64,000 nt of DNA from Pseudomonas fluorescens (GCF_001307275.1 NZ_CP012831.1:6316501-6380500); one strand, 5' to 3'; counted from the stretch's first letter, positions 19,016 through 28,296 are shown. Notes: generated from the letters alone by a model not told the origin. Made by a program: numbers and translations.

Positions 19016-20209
19016 ATGCCCACGCCCTCCTCTGCCCCCAGTTCCCTGTCGATCACCCTGCAGATCGTCTCCATCGTGTTCTACACCTTCATCGCCTTCC
19101 TCTGCATCGGTCTGCCGATTGCCGTGCTGCCCGGGTATGTCCATGAACAATTGGGCTTCAGCGCGGTGGTGGCCGGCCTGACCATCGGTTCACAGTATCT
19201 GGCGACCTTGCTCAGCCGCCCCATGGCCGGTCGGTTGTCGGACAGCGTCGGCACCAAGCGGGCGATTGTCTATGGGTTGTCGGGGATTGTGCTCAGCGGC
19301 GTGCTGACGCTGATCTCGACCTTGCTGCAAAGCTTTGCGCTACCCAGCCTGTTGATTCTGATCGCCGGTCGCTTGCTGCTCGGCGTGGCACAGGGGCTGA
19401 TTGGCGTGGGCACCATCAGTTGGTGCATGGGCCAGGTGGGAGTGGAGCACACCGCCCGCTCGATTTCCTGGAACGGTATCGCTTCGTACGGGGCCATCGC
19501 TATTGGCGCGCCGTTGGGGGTGGTGATGGTCGGTGAGCTGGGTTTCGCCAGCCTGGGTATTGCGTTGTCGTTGCTGGCAGGCGCAGCGCTGTTGATGATT
19601 CGCAACAAGCCGTCGGTGCCGGTCATTCGCGGCGAGCGCTTGCCTTTCTGGGCGGTGTTTGCGCGCATTGCGCCGTACGGAGCGGGCCTGAGCCTGGCAT
19701 CGATCGGCTACGGCACGCTCACCACGTTCATCACACTGTTTTACATCAGCCGCGGCTGGACCGGCGCGGCGTGGTGCCTGACGGTATTTGGCATCTGCTT
19801 CATTCTCGCGCGGTTACTGTTCATTTCAAGCATTGCCCGCTTCGGTGGCTTCAACTCGGCCATTGCCTGCATGAGCATCGAAACCCTCGGGCTGGCATTG
19901 CTGTGGCTGGCGCCGTCCACCCCGTTCGCCCTGGTCGGTGCCGGGCTGGCCGGCTTCGGGTTGTCGCTGGTGTATCCCGCGCTCGGGGTGGAGGCTATCA
20001 AGCAAGTGCCCAACACCAGCCGTGGCGCGGGCCTGAGCGCCTACGCGGTGTTCTTTGACCTGGCACTGGCGATTGCCGGCCCGTTGATGGGCGCGGTGGC
20101 ATTGAACCTGGGCTATTCGTCGATTTTCTTCTGTGCCGCCTTGCTGTCGGTCACCGGCCTGGGCCTGACCCTGCTGCTGCGTCGTCGAGCGACAAACGCC
20201 CTTTATTGA
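19016..20209 (+). CDS. MFS transporter, YfcJ/YhhS-like
   Basis: About 397 residues with 12 predicted membrane segments. The motif-A loop between helices 2 and 3 is SRPMAGRLSDSVGTKRA, and the first segments resemble the YfcJ/YhhS exporters. I prefer ATG 19016 (MPTPSSAPSS), which puts the first membrane segment near residue 15. An in-frame ATG at 18977 is possible and neither start has a strong ribosome binding site. The substrate is unknown. The 3' end overlaps the convergent hydrolase gene by 7 bp. Confidence 0.85.
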   Translation: MPTPSSAPSSLSITLQIVSIVFYTFIAFLCIGLPIAVLPGYVHEQLGFSAVVAGLTIGSQYLATLLSRPMAGRLSDSVGTKRAIVYGLSGIVLSGVLTLISTLLQSFALPSLLILIAGRLLLGVAQGLIGVGTISWCMGQVGVEHTARSISWNGIASYGAIAIGAPLGVVMVGELGFASLGIALSLLAGAALLMIRNKPSVPVIRGERLPFWAVFARIAPYGAGLSLASIGYGTLTTFITLFYISRGWTGAAWCLTVFGICFILARLLFISSIARFGGFNSAIACMSIETLGLALLWLAPSTPFALVGAGLAGFGLSLVYPALGVEAIKQVPNTSRGAGLSAYAVFFDLALAIAGPLMGAVALNLGYSSIFFCAALLSVTGLGLTLLLRRRATNALY

Positions 20210-21240
20210 TCGGCCGTCTTCAGCCCTGCCCGGGTCGGCTTGCCCAAGGCCTCGCCGAAGAAGCGGCCGGCCTCGGAAATCATGGTGCGGTGGATGTCCT
20301 TGCGATCGACACCGTCGGCATCCGTGCAGAGCGCGGGCATCGCGGCGATCTGCTCGTCGGTGCACGGCGCCAGGAAAACAAAGTGGCCCGCGCCGGCCAA
20401 GGTCTTGAAATCCGGTGCGGTGGGCAGCTTACGGGCCAAGGCGGCGGCATTCTTGTCGAAAGCCACCAATTTGTCGCCATCGCCGCTGTACAGCAGCACC
20501 GGCACATGGACATCGGCCAACGTATGACGACCGAATTTCAGGCTCAACGGCGCCATCAACAGCAGCGCCCGGACCCTGGGGTCGGCCACGGGTTGCAGGT
20601 CATCGCGGTCGGCGATCAGTTCACCCTGGGTGTTACAGGCGTCATGGTCGTCCGGCCGCTCCGCGCAGTAGCGGCGCAGACGATTGAGGTCCGGCGTCGC
20701 ACCGGACAGGATCAGCGCGGTTTCGCCACCGGCCGAATAGCCGATCACCCCGACCTGCCCGGCGTTGACGAACGGCGACAGCATCGGATCATTGAGCGTT
20801 GCGGTGATGGCTTCGGAAATCTGGATCGGCCGCCCGTACAGGTTGCTCAGGGTACCAAGCCGGCTGTGATCCTGGGCGTTGTCGCCGGGATGAATCACCG
20901 CCACCACGACAAACCCCTTGCGCGCCAGCGAGGTGGCCAGGTCATGCAGGGCCAACGGCGTGCCAGTGTTGCCATGGGACAACATCAATAGCGGGAAGCG
21001 GCCGATGGCGATCTGGGCGTCCGGCGCGGCATCGATCTGGTAGCCACCCAGCAGGCTGGATTGTTCCCGGTCGGTGGACGGATAGAAGGCGATGGCGTGC
21101 ATCGGCTGCTGATCCAGCGGATCGAGAAAACTCAGCTCATGGAAACCCGCGCTCCAATGCGGATGCGGCCCTGGAGCGGCCTGCACGGAACCGAGACTGG
21201 CTAACCAGCAAAGCAGCAGCGCTGCACCAAAACGTGTCAT
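20203..21240 (-). CDS. Secreted alpha/beta-hydrolase, dienelactone hydrolase-like
   Basis: A 345-residue protein with a signal peptide (MTRFGAALLLCWLASLGSVQA) and an alpha/beta-hydrolase fold. The nucleophile elbow GYSAGGE gives the serine, LMLSHGNTG is the oxyanion region, and AGHFVFLAPC supplies the C-terminal histidine. The start at 21240 follows GGAAG; the longer frame lacks both this site and a signal peptide. It is probably a periplasmic esterase or lipase-like enzyme with unknown substrate. Confidence 0.82.
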   Translation of the reverse strand: MTRFGAALLLCWLASLGSVQAAPGPHPHWSAGFHELSFLDPLDQQPMHAIAFYPSTDREQSSLLGGYQIDAAPDAQIAIGRFPLLMLSHGNTGTPLALHDLATSLARKGFVVVAVIHPGDNAQDHSRLGTLSNLYGRPIQISEAITATLNDPMLSPFVNAGQVGVIGYSAGGETALILSGATPDLNRLRRYCAERPDDHDACNTQGELIADRDDLQPVADPRVRALLLMAPLSLKFGRHTLADVHVPVLLYSGDGDKLVAFDKNAAALARKLPTAPDFKTLAGAGHFVFLAPCTDEQIAAMPALCTDADGVDRKDIHRTMISEAGRFFGEALGKPTRAGLKTADQ

Positions 21241-21424
21241 CGAATCTTCCACCTTCACCAGCGCCCGGGAAGGCCCCGTCGCTCGCACACTTGGCCGTGC
21301 ATAACCTGCGCCAGAATCCCCGGCGCCGAATGCAGCAAAACCCTGCATCCCGGCCATCCAATGACGACGAGAATACAGGGTTTTGCGAAGGTTGCCCGAA
21401 GCGCTTGCTGCCTTTACGCAGGTT

Positions 21425-22033
21425 TTACGCAGCGGCGAACTGTTCGCCGATCTGCGCCTGGGCTTCGTTCATGCCCTTATTGCGCATGTCATCGCCCTTG
21501 GCCAGCCCTTCCGCACGGACGAATTCGATGTCGGTGATGCCCAGAAAACCGAACATCACTTTCAGGTAATCCTCATGGCCTGCACCACTCGGCTGCCCGG
21601 TGTGCACACCACCGGCGGTGGAAACGATCACCAGCTTCTTGCCACCGCACAGGCCTTCGAAGCCCGCTTCGGTGTAGCGGAACGTCTGGCCGGCCACGGC
21701 AATACGGTCGATCCAGGCCTTGAGTTGGGTCGGAATGCTGAAGTTGTACATCGGCGCGGCGATGACCAGCGCATCCGCCGCCTGGAACTCTGCCATTGTC
21801 TCGCTGCTAAGGTCGGCTTCGTACTTGAGCGCAGCGTCGCGCAATTCGGCGCTGGTACCGGCAGCGACCAGGGTCTGGGCGGAAAAATGGCTGATGGCAT
21901 CGGCGGCCAGGTCACGGTAGGTGACGGTGATGCCTGGCTCGGCAGCTTTCCAGGCTTCAACCACTTCACGGCTCAATTGGCGGGAAGCGGAGTTGTCGCC
22001 GAGGATGCTCGAATCGATGTGCAGCAGTTTCAT
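21425..22033 (-). CDS. azoR: FMN-dependent NADH:quinone reductase / azoreductase
   Basis: A 202-residue flavodoxin-like protein. The FMN phosphate loop is at the N terminus (MKLLHIDSSILGDNSASRQL) and the family stretch APMYNFSIPTQLKAWIDR is complete. It reduces quinones and azo bonds by two-electron transfer. ATG 22033 has GGAGAG 7 nt upstream. It is transcribed divergently from a LysR regulator that probably controls it. Confidence 0.93.
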   Translation of the reverse strand: MKLLHIDSSILGDNSASRQLSREVVEAWKAAEPGITVTYRDLAADAISHFSAQTLVAAGTSAELRDAALKYEADLSSETMAEFQAADALVIAAPMYNFSIPTQLKAWIDRIAVAGQTFRYTEAGFEGLCGGKKLVIVSTAGGVHTGQPSGAGHEDYLKVMFGFLGITDIEFVRAEGLAKGDDMRNKGMNEAQAQIGEQFAAA

Positions 22034-22086
22034 ATCAATGCTCTCCAAATGAGGACCGCAACCAGGCGATCAATTGGCGACCATCC

Positions 22087-22110
22087 TATCGATGAAGCCA
22101 ATGATCGATA
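22087..22110. promoter_or_regulatory. Palindrome in the azoR-LysR divergent region
   Basis: TATCGAT-N10-ATCGATA is a perfect 7+7 inverted repeat midway in the 129-bp divergent space. The arm and total length fit a LysR-family operator that could control azoR and the regulator's own gene. Confidence 0.55.
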
Positions 22111-22162
22111 AGTCAGCATAAATGCGATAGTTTGTCCCACTGACAGGACAATCGGACTCGCC

Positions 22163-23071
22163 ATGCAAGACCTCAATGACTTGTACTACTTCGCCAAAGT
22201 CGTCGAAGCCGGTGGCTTCGCGGCGGCCGGGCGCTTGCTGGGCATTCCCAAATCGCGACTGTCGCGGCGTATCGCCGAGCTGGAAGAACGCCTCGGCGCC
22301 CGGTTGCTCCAGCGCACCACCCGCCAGTTGAAATTGACGGCGGTTGGCGAACGTTATCTGCGCCATTGCCAGGCCATGTTGCTGGAGGCCGAGATGGCCG
22401 ACGAAGCGGTGGCGAGCATGTCCAGCGAGCCCCGCGGCCGATTGCGGGTGTCCAGCCCCGTGGGCCTGGCTCACCAGTTCCTGCCGGTGGTGATCGAAAC
22501 CTTCCTGGTGAAGTACCCCTTGGTGCAACTGGACATGACCCTGCTCAACCGCCGGGTTGACCTGGTCGGCGAAGGCATCGACGTGGCGTTGCGCGTGCGT
22601 GACCTGGGGGACGAAGACCCGCTGTTGATGACCCGGCGTTTGCGCCGGGCACGACTGATGCTGGTGGCCAGCCCGGCCTTCGTCGAAGGACGGCGGATCG
22701 AGACCCCGAACGATCTGGAGGCGTTGCCGGTGCTGGGGGCGTTGGAAGCCGATCGCCTGGTGCATCTGCGTCTGGTCAAGAGCGATGGACAGCGTGTGGA
22801 ACTGAGCCTGGAGGCCCGCCTGGGCATCGATGACTTCATTGTGCGTCGAGCCTGCACCCTCGCCGGCCTGGGCTTCACTTTATTGCCGAGCATGTATTGC
22901 GAGCAGGAATTGCGGGACGGCACACTGGTGGAACTGCTTCCAGGATGGTCGTTGCCCGACGGCTGGCTACAGGCGGTCTACCCGCATCGGCGCGGCATGT
23001 TGCCAGCGGTCCGCGCCTGGATCGATCATTTGGTGGAAGCCTTCGAGGGCTGTGGAGATAGAACGCTATGA
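22163..23071 (+). CDS. LysR-family transcriptional regulator
   Basis: A 302-residue LysR protein. The winged HTH lies in residues about 1-60 (LNDLYYFAKVVEAGGFAAAG, then LGIPKSRLSRRIAELEERLG), followed by a periplasmic-binding-like effector domain. It is divergent from azoR, a common pairing in Pseudomonas, and its stop overlaps the start of the MmcQ/YjbR gene (ATGA). It probably senses electrophiles or quinones, by analogy with similar divergent pairs. Confidence 0.9.
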   Translation: MQDLNDLYYFAKVVEAGGFAAAGRLLGIPKSRLSRRIAELEERLGARLLQRTTRQLKLTAVGERYLRHCQAMLLEAEMADEAVASMSSEPRGRLRVSSPVGLAHQFLPVVIETFLVKYPLVQLDMTLLNRRVDLVGEGIDVALRVRDLGDEDPLLMTRRLRRARLMLVASPAFVEGRRIETPNDLEALPVLGALEADRLVHLRLVKSDGQRVELSLEARLGIDDFIVRRACTLAGLGFTLLPSMYCEQELRDGTLVELLPGWSLPDGWLQAVYPHRRGMLPAVRAWIDHLVEAFEGCGDRTL

Positions 23072-23418
23072 GTTTGAGCGAAGAGGATGTCGCGCAGTTT
23101 TGCCTGGGTTTGCCCGGTGCCAGGGAAGACTACAAATGGGGCGGCGTGCGGGTGTTTTCCATCGCCGGGAACAAGATGTTCGCCCTTCAGGGCCTGCGGG
23201 GCGACTCGTTGGCGTTCAAGGTCGACAAGGATCTGTTCCTGGGCCACTGCGACCGGCCAGGCATTCACCCCGCGCCTTACCTGGCACGGGCCCAGTGGGT
23301 CATCATGCAGGTGCCCTACCCGCTGGGGGCCGAAGAACTGCGTGGCCTGCTGCAACGCTCGCACCAATTGGTGGTCGGCAAGTTACCGAAGCGTACCCAG
23401 GTCGGGTTGTTGCTGTAG
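23068..23418 (+). CDS. MmcQ/YjbR family protein
   Basis: A 116-residue protein of the YjbR double-wing fold: PGAREDYKWGGVRVFSIAGNK near the start, a central LAFKVDKDLF and a C-terminal LLQRSHQLVVGKLPKRTQ. The start overlaps the LysR stop codon, so it is translationally coupled to it. The role is unknown; family members are described as DNA-binding-like. Confidence 0.85.
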   Translation: MSLSEEDVAQFCLGLPGAREDYKWGGVRVFSIAGNKMFALQGLRGDSLAFKVDKDLFLGHCDRPGIHPAPYLARAQWVIMQVPYPLGAEELRGLLQRSHQLVVGKLPKRTQVGLLL

Positions 23419-23436
23419 TGGCGGCGCGACTGACCC

Positions 23437-23466
23437 GCCGCCATCGCGAGCAAGCTCGCTCCCACA
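23437..23466. repeat. Single REP copy
   Basis: One REP copy (CATCGCGAGCAAGCTCGCTCCCA) sits between the convergent MmcQ/YjbR and DUF1294 genes. Confidence 0.8.
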
Positions 23467-23488
23467 GGTTTGAAGTCGAGCTGGTTGT

Positions 23489-23917
23489 CTAGGACAACGC
23501 CAACAGATAACCACCCAGGAACAACTGGTCGATCCAGAACACCTGATGCAACAGTACGATGAACCAGAACACCACCTGGAACGAGACTTTGCGGGTCTTG
23601 TGGCGAAACAGCTGCTGGGCCAGCAAGGCTCCAGGCCAACCGCCGGCCAGCTCCAGTGCATGCAGCACGTTCTCCGGGGTGCGCCAGGCCTCGGCGCGCG
23701 CCTTGCGCTTGTCGCTCCAGTACAGCAGGAACGCCACCACACTGACGACACCGTAGGCTGCCATCGGCACCCACGACACCGCCCGCAGCCCGAACAGCAG
23801 CGAGCCGAACAGCGGCAAGGCGCAGAGCAGCGCAAAGACCATCAGCTTGAGCCGCAGGTGCTGCACAGCGCCGCCGGCATTGCCCCCTGCGCGTTTACGG
23901 GCGCCTGAATCGTTCAT
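23489..23917 (-). CDS. DUF1294 membrane protein
   Basis: A 142-residue protein with about three to four membrane segments. The charged loop YWSDKRKARAEAWRTPENVLH followed by ELAGGWPGALLAQQLFRHK identifies DUF1294. ATG 23917 overlaps the uppP stop (ATGA), so the two are in one operon. The function is unknown. Confidence 0.85.
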   Translation of the reverse strand: MNDSGARKRAGGNAGGAVQHLRLKLMVFALLCALPLFGSLLFGLRAVSWVPMAAYGVVSVVAFLLYWSDKRKARAEAWRTPENVLHALELAGGWPGALLAQQLFRHKTRKVSFQVVFWFIVLLHQVFWIDQLFLGGYLLALS

Positions 23918-24744
23918 GGCTTGGCGGCGGTCCAATCCACCCAGCCGAACTGCCAGGTGGCCAGGATCAACAGGCCAAAGGCGATGCGATACCAGGCGAA
24001 CACGGCGTAGCTGTGGCTGGCGATGAACCGCAGCAGGCCCTTGACCGCGATCATGGCGAAAATGAACGCCGTGACAAAACCAATGGCGAACACCGGGAAA
24101 TCCGCCGGGACGAACAGTTCGCGGTACTTGTAGCCCGAGTAGACGGCTGCGCCGACCATGGTGGGCATCGCCAGGAAGAACGAGAACTCGGTAGCGGTTT
24201 TACGCGACAGGCCAAACAGCAAGCCACCAATGATGGTCGCGCCGGAACGGGAGGTGCCCGGGATCATCGCAATGCACTGGGCCAGGCCGACCTTCAACGC
24301 ATCCTTCCAGGAGATCTCGTCCACCGTTTCAGCATGCACCTGGTGCTGGCGCTTCTCGGCCCAGAGCATCACCACACCACCCACCACCAGCGCGGCGGCT
24401 ACGGTGATCGGGTTGAACAGATAGTGGTGAATCCAGTCTGCAAACAGCACGCCCAGGACTACGGCAGGCAGGAAGGCGATCAGCAGGTTGGCGGTAAACC
24501 GGCGGGCGCCGGGTTGCGTCGGCAGGCCCAGCACCACGTCGAAGATCTTGCGCCGAAACTCCCAGACCACCGCGAGGATCGCGCCAAGCTGGATGATGAT
24601 GTTGAATGCCATCGCTCGTTCGCCACCGAACTCGAGCAAGTCGGCGACAATGATCTGGTGTCCCGTGCTGGAAATCGGCAGAAATTCCGTCAAACCTTCC
24701 ACTACGCCAAGAATCAGTGCCGAAAAGGCGGTCCACAAATCCAT
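23914..24744 (-). CDS. uppP: Undecaprenyl-diphosphate phosphatase
   Basis: A 276-residue inner membrane enzyme of the BacA/UppP family that recycles undecaprenyl pyrophosphate to the carrier phosphate for peptidoglycan and O-antigen synthesis. The two catalytic motifs are EGLTEFLPISSTGHQ near the N terminus and PGTSRSGATIIGG in the middle. Eight hydrophobic segments and the usual length are seen. The DUF1294 gene follows with a 4-base overlap. Confidence 0.95.
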   Translation of the reverse strand: MDLWTAFSALILGVVEGLTEFLPISSTGHQIIVADLLEFGGERAMAFNIIIQLGAILAVVWEFRRKIFDVVLGLPTQPGARRFTANLLIAFLPAVVLGVLFADWIHHYLFNPITVAAALVVGGVVMLWAEKRQHQVHAETVDEISWKDALKVGLAQCIAMIPGTSRSGATIIGGLLFGLSRKTATEFSFFLAMPTMVGAAVYSGYKYRELFVPADFPVFAIGFVTAFIFAMIAVKGLLRFIASHSYAVFAWYRIAFGLLILATWQFGWVDWTAAKP

Positions 24745-25017
24745 TCATCCCCCAAAAAAGACGCTGTTCATGCAGGTCTTATCAATATTCAAGTGTCATG
24801 CAGGTACACGCAGCGGCTGCACGATAACCGCGACCTTTCAAAAAAAACCAATGAAAAATCAGAACAGGCTCAGGTTTTGCGCTGCGGGGCCGAAATCCTA
24901 TCAGACAAGCCCTGATAACGCTGCCGCGTTATGACCCAGATCAATCATGGATAGCCGCCGGGCGCTAAAGTGCCGGCCGTCGTTAATGACAAGAATAAGA
25001 ACCCGGAGTGACAGCGT

Positions 25018-26652
25018 ATGAATAGCTTGCGCAGTGTGTCGATCAGCCGACGCTTGTGGCTCATCCTGATCGTGGCCATCGTGATGTTGTTCACGCTCGG
25101 CGCCTTCATGCTCAAGCAGATCCACACGGACCTGTATCAGGCCAAGGTGCAGAAGACCCAGCATGTGGTGCAGACCGCCAGTGGTGTACTGAGCTACTAC
25201 CATGGCCTGGAAACCGCTGGGACCCTGACCCGCGAGGCGGCGCAGAAGCAAGCCCTCAGCGCGGTACGAGGCCTGCGCTATGACCAGAGCGACTATTTCT
25301 GGATCAACGATCTGACGCCGGTCATGGTCATGCACCCGACCAACCCGAAACTCGAAGGCCAGAATCTCTCGGCGATCCGCGACCCGAACGGTTTTGCGCT
25401 GTTCAACGAAATGGTCGCCATCGCCAAGGCCAAGGGTGCAGGGATCATCGACTATCTCTGGCCCAAGCCGGGCGCCGAAGCGCCAGTCGGCAAGACCTCC
25501 TACGTCAAACTGTTCGAACCGTGGGGCTGGATCATCGGTTCCGGTGTGTACGTGGACGACGTCCAGACAGAATTCCGGTCCCAGTTGATCAAGGCTTCGT
25601 TGATTGGGTTGGCGATCACCCTGGTCATGGGCCTGCTGCTGACCCTGATCGTACGCAGCATCGTCCGCCCGCTTCAAGAGACCGTCAACGCCATGGCCAA
25701 TATCGCCAGCGGCGAGAGCGACCTGACCCGCACCCTCGACACCCACGGCCAGGACGAAGTCACCCAACTGGCCCGGCACTTCAACGCCTTTACCGCCAAA
25801 TTGCGCCAGGTGGTGAGCCAGTTGCAGGAGTCGGCCAGTGCACTGGGGCAATCTTCCAGCGAATTGGGCAACGACGCGGCTCAAGCCCAGGAACGCAGCC
25901 AACAGCAGTCGCAACAAATGGAACTGGTGGCCACCGCGATCAACGAAGTGACCTATGGCGTGCAGGATGTGGCCAAGAATGCCGAGCACGCGGCCAGTGA
26001 GATGCGCGACGCCGAATCCCAGGCCCAGCAAGGCCAGGTCAACATCGATGGCAGCTTGCAGCAGATCGATCGGCTGTCCCAGACCATCGATCAAGCCGTG
26101 GAAGTGATTCGCACCCTGGCCAGTGAAAGCACCCAGATCGGCAGTGTGCTGGAGGTGATTCGCTCCATCGCCGAACAAACCAACCTGTTGGCCCTCAACG
26201 CCGCGATCGAGGCCGCCCGCGCCGGCGAGCAAGGTCGAGGCTTTGCGGTGGTCGCCGATGAAGTGCGGCTGCTGGCCCAGCGTACACAGAAATCCACCGC
26301 CGAGATCCAGGCGATGATCGAGCGCCTGCAAACCCATTCCGAAGCCGCCGTGAAAGTCATCGGCGACAGCAGCCGTGCCTCGCAACTGACCATCGAACAG
26401 GCCGGCCTCGCCGGTGCCAGCCTCAACGCCATCGGCCAGGCCCTGCGCAACCTCAACAGCCTGAACGCCTCCATCGCCAGCGCCACCCTGCAACAGGCCC
26501 ATGTGGTGGAAGACATCAACCAAAACGTCACCCAGGCCGCCGGACTGTCCCACAGCACCGCCATGGCCGCCGAACAATCCAGCCAGGCAAGCAGCCGCCT
26601 CAAGGCACTGAGTGAACAGTTGAACGGGTTGCTCAAGCAATTCCGGGTCTAA
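25018..26652 (+). CDS. Methyl-accepting chemotaxis protein with single Cache domain
   Basis: A 544-residue receptor. Transmembrane segment 1 is about residues 13-31 and segment 2 about 190-212. They flank a periplasmic single-Cache (sCache_2) sensor with GLRYDQSDYFWINDL and PWGWIIGSGVYVDD. A HAMP domain follows, then the signalling hairpin with IAEQTNLLALNAAIEAARAG and GFAVVADEVRLLAQRT. sCache_2 receptors often bind small organic acids, but the ligand cannot be read from sequence. It stands alone and is divergent from uppP. Confidence 0.93.
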   Translation: MNSLRSVSISRRLWLILIVAIVMLFTLGAFMLKQIHTDLYQAKVQKTQHVVQTASGVLSYYHGLETAGTLTREAAQKQALSAVRGLRYDQSDYFWINDLTPVMVMHPTNPKLEGQNLSAIRDPNGFALFNEMVAIAKAKGAGIIDYLWPKPGAEAPVGKTSYVKLFEPWGWIIGSGVYVDDVQTEFRSQLIKASLIGLAITLVMGLLLTLIVRSIVRPLQETVNAMANIASGESDLTRTLDTHGQDEVTQLARHFNAFTAKLRQVVSQLQESASALGQSSSELGNDAAQAQERSQQQSQQMELVATAINEVTYGVQDVAKNAEHAASEMRDAESQAQQGQVNIDGSLQQIDRLSQTIDQAVEVIRTLASESTQIGSVLEVIRSIAEQTNLLALNAAIEAARAGEQGRGFAVVADEVRLLAQRTQKSTAEIQAMIERLQTHSEAAVKVIGDSSRASQLTIEQAGLAGASLNAIGQALRNLNSLNASIASATLQQAHVVEDINQNVTQAAGLSHSTAMAAEQSSQASSRLKALSEQLNGLLKQFRV

Positions 26653-26672
26653 CGATCGGTGGATGATCCCTA

Positions 26673-26762
26673 TGTGGGAGCGAGCTTGCTCGCGATAGCG
26701 GTCGCACATTCAGCATTGATGCAAGCTGACCCACCGCTATCGCGAGCAAGCTCGCTCCCACA
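26673..26762. repeat. REP palindrome pair (TGTGGGAGCGAGC type)
   Basis: Inverted REP copies lie after the chemoreceptor gene. They occupy most of the 311-bp gap before pnuC, together with a duplicated CTCCCACATTGGTTTGG stretch (about 26754 and 26798). Confidence 0.88.
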
Positions 26763-26851
26763 TTGGTTTGGTGTTGGTTCCAAGCTTGGTATTCACAGCT
26801 CCCACATTGGTTTGGCATGGGTCTCTGGTTGGGTGTCAACCACAAATCCCT

Positions 26852-26880
26852 TGTGGGAGCGAGCTTGCTCGCGATAGCGG
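26852..26880. repeat. Single REP copy
   Basis: A third, unpaired TGTGGGAGCGAGCTTGCTCG copy about 80 bp upstream of pnuC. Confidence 0.8.
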
Positions 26881-26963
26881 CAGCCCATTCGACATTGGTA
26901 TTGGAGCTCTCCACGCCATAGCGTTTACAATCGCCGCCCTCTCCTCTTTCCCAAGGAATCGCC

Positions 26964-27527
26964 ATGTCCGGGCTTGAACTGTTTGCCGCAGCCCTCGGCG
27001 TGATCGCCGTCTGGTTGACCGTCAAGCAGAACCCCTGGTGCTGGCCCATCGGCCTGGTCATGGTGCTGCTGTACAGCTGGATTTTTTTCGAGGTGAAGTT
27101 GTACTCGGACATGCTGCTGCAGGTTGTCTACGCGGTGCTGCAACTCTATGGCTGGTGGCAATGGACCCGTGCCGGACGCAATCATGATGGGCGCCAGGTC
27201 AGCCGCCTCGGTGGGCCATCGGTGTTGCTCGGCCTGGCCATCGGCGCGGCAGGCAGCTTGCTGTTGGGGGCCGCCATGGCCCACTGGACGGACGCCGCCC
27301 AGCCCTGGCTCGACGCCGCGCTCACGGGGTTCAGCCTCGTGGCCCAGTGGTGGATGGCGCAAAAACGCGTGCAATGCTGGCCGCTGTGGATCGCCCTGGA
27401 CGTGATTTTCGTTGGCTTGTTCATCTACAAGGGCTTGCACCTGACCGCCGCACTCTATGCCCTGTTCACCCTGCTGGCCGTGCAAGGCTGGCGCGAATGG
27501 CGCGCCGACCCGGCCCTGCGCGCATGA
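26964..27527 (+). CDS. pnuC: Nicotinamide riboside transporter PnuC
   Basis: A 187-residue inner membrane protein with about seven hydrophobic segments. It carries PnuC motifs such as WLTVKQNPWCWPIGLV and YAVLQLYGWWQW. AAGGAATCGCC precedes the ATG. It facilitates uptake of nicotinamide riboside, which is trapped by phosphorylation. The next gene, overlapping by ATGA, encodes the matching kinase. Confidence 0.93.
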   Translation: MSGLELFAAALGVIAVWLTVKQNPWCWPIGLVMVLLYSWIFFEVKLYSDMLLQVVYAVLQLYGWWQWTRAGRNHDGRQVSRLGGPSVLLGLAIGAAGSLLLGAAMAHWTDAAQPWLDAALTGFSLVAQWWMAQKRVQCWPLWIALDVIFVGLFIYKGLHLTAALYALFTLLAVQGWREWRADPALRA

Positions 27528-28048
27528 AGGTGGTGGTCCTGACCGGCCCGGAATCCAGCGGCAAAAGCTGGCTGGCGGCGCAATTGCAGGAACACTTCGG
27601 TGGCGTGCGGGTGGATGAGTACGTGCGCCATTTCATGGAGCAGACCCAACGCGATACCTGCCTGGCCGACATCACCGACATCGCCTCCGGCCAACTGGCC
27701 TGGGAAGACCAGGCGCGTGCCCATCGGCCGGCGCTGCTGATCCTCGACACTCACCTGTTGAGTAACATCCTCTGGAGCCAGACCCTGTTCGGCGATTGCC
27801 CGGAGTGGCTCGAACCGGCGCTGCTGGCCCGTCATTACGACCTGCACCTGTTGTTGAGCCCTGAGCAGGTCGAATGGACGGGCGACGGTTTGCGCTGCCA
27901 GCCCGAGTTGACGGAACGGCTGACGTTTTTCCAGGCGATCGAGACTTGGCTGAGGCGACATCGGCAACCTTTCCAGATCATTCAGGGCAACTGGGTGCAA
28001 CGCCGCCAGCAGGTGTTTGCAGCCGTTACCCGACTGCTTGAAGCCTGA
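27524..28048 (+). CDS. NadR-like ribosylnicotinamide kinase (AAA ATPase)
   Basis: A 174-residue P-loop kinase with Walker A GPESSGKSW at residues 8-16. It matches the C-terminal kinase domain of NadR but lacks both the HTH and the NMN adenylyltransferase domains. It should phosphorylate nicotinamide riboside to NMN as it enters through PnuC. The ATG overlaps the pnuC stop by 4 bases, giving tight coupling. The start is set by this overlap rather than by the longer open frame. Confidence 0.88.
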   Translation: MKVVVLTGPESSGKSWLAAQLQEHFGGVRVDEYVRHFMEQTQRDTCLADITDIASGQLAWEDQARAHRPALLILDTHLLSNILWSQTLFGDCPEWLEPALLARHYDLHLLLSPEQVEWTGDGLRCQPELTERLTFFQAIETWLRRHRQPFQIIQGNWVQRRQQVFAAVTRLLEA

Positions 28049-28061
28049 GCGCCGCTTGATT

Positions 28062-28079
28062 TGTTTCACTTCTGAAACA
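28062..28079. promoter_or_regulatory. Upstream activator site 1 of the fap operon (candidate)
   Basis: TGTTTCA-CTTC-TGAAACA is a perfect palindrome of the dimeric type bound by sigma54 enhancer-binding proteins. It is about 250 bp upstream of the predicted fap transcription start. Confidence 0.6.
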
Positions 28080-28214
28080 GCGCACGCGTACCAAACCCTG
28101 ATTCAACCCCGTTTCATGTCCTTGTCATCAAGACTGTCAAGCTGCTGAAACACTCGCCTGAAAGCCTGGATCCAGAGCCCTGGAACGGCTGATGGCCATT
28201 TGGCCGCCAGGCGC

Positions 28215-28234
28215 CTGTCTCAACGCTGAAACAG
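28215..28234. promoter_or_regulatory. Upstream activator site 2 of the fap operon (candidate)
   Basis: CTGTCTCA-ACGC-TGAAACAG is a second copy of the same palindrome with one mismatch, about 100 bp upstream of the start point. A weaker half-site TGAAACA lies at 28146-28152 between the two. Confidence 0.6.
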
Positions 28235-28296
28235 TATCCCTTCCCGGGGCTCCCTGCCTTAATCCAACCCATTGAATTGGCGGGTATTTCAAAACA

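Noticed and set aside
24931..24944. ANR/FNR-type box upstream of the chemoreceptor
   Set aside because: ATGAC-N4-ATCAA has two mismatches in the left half against TTGAT-N4-ATCAA, which is too weak to claim.
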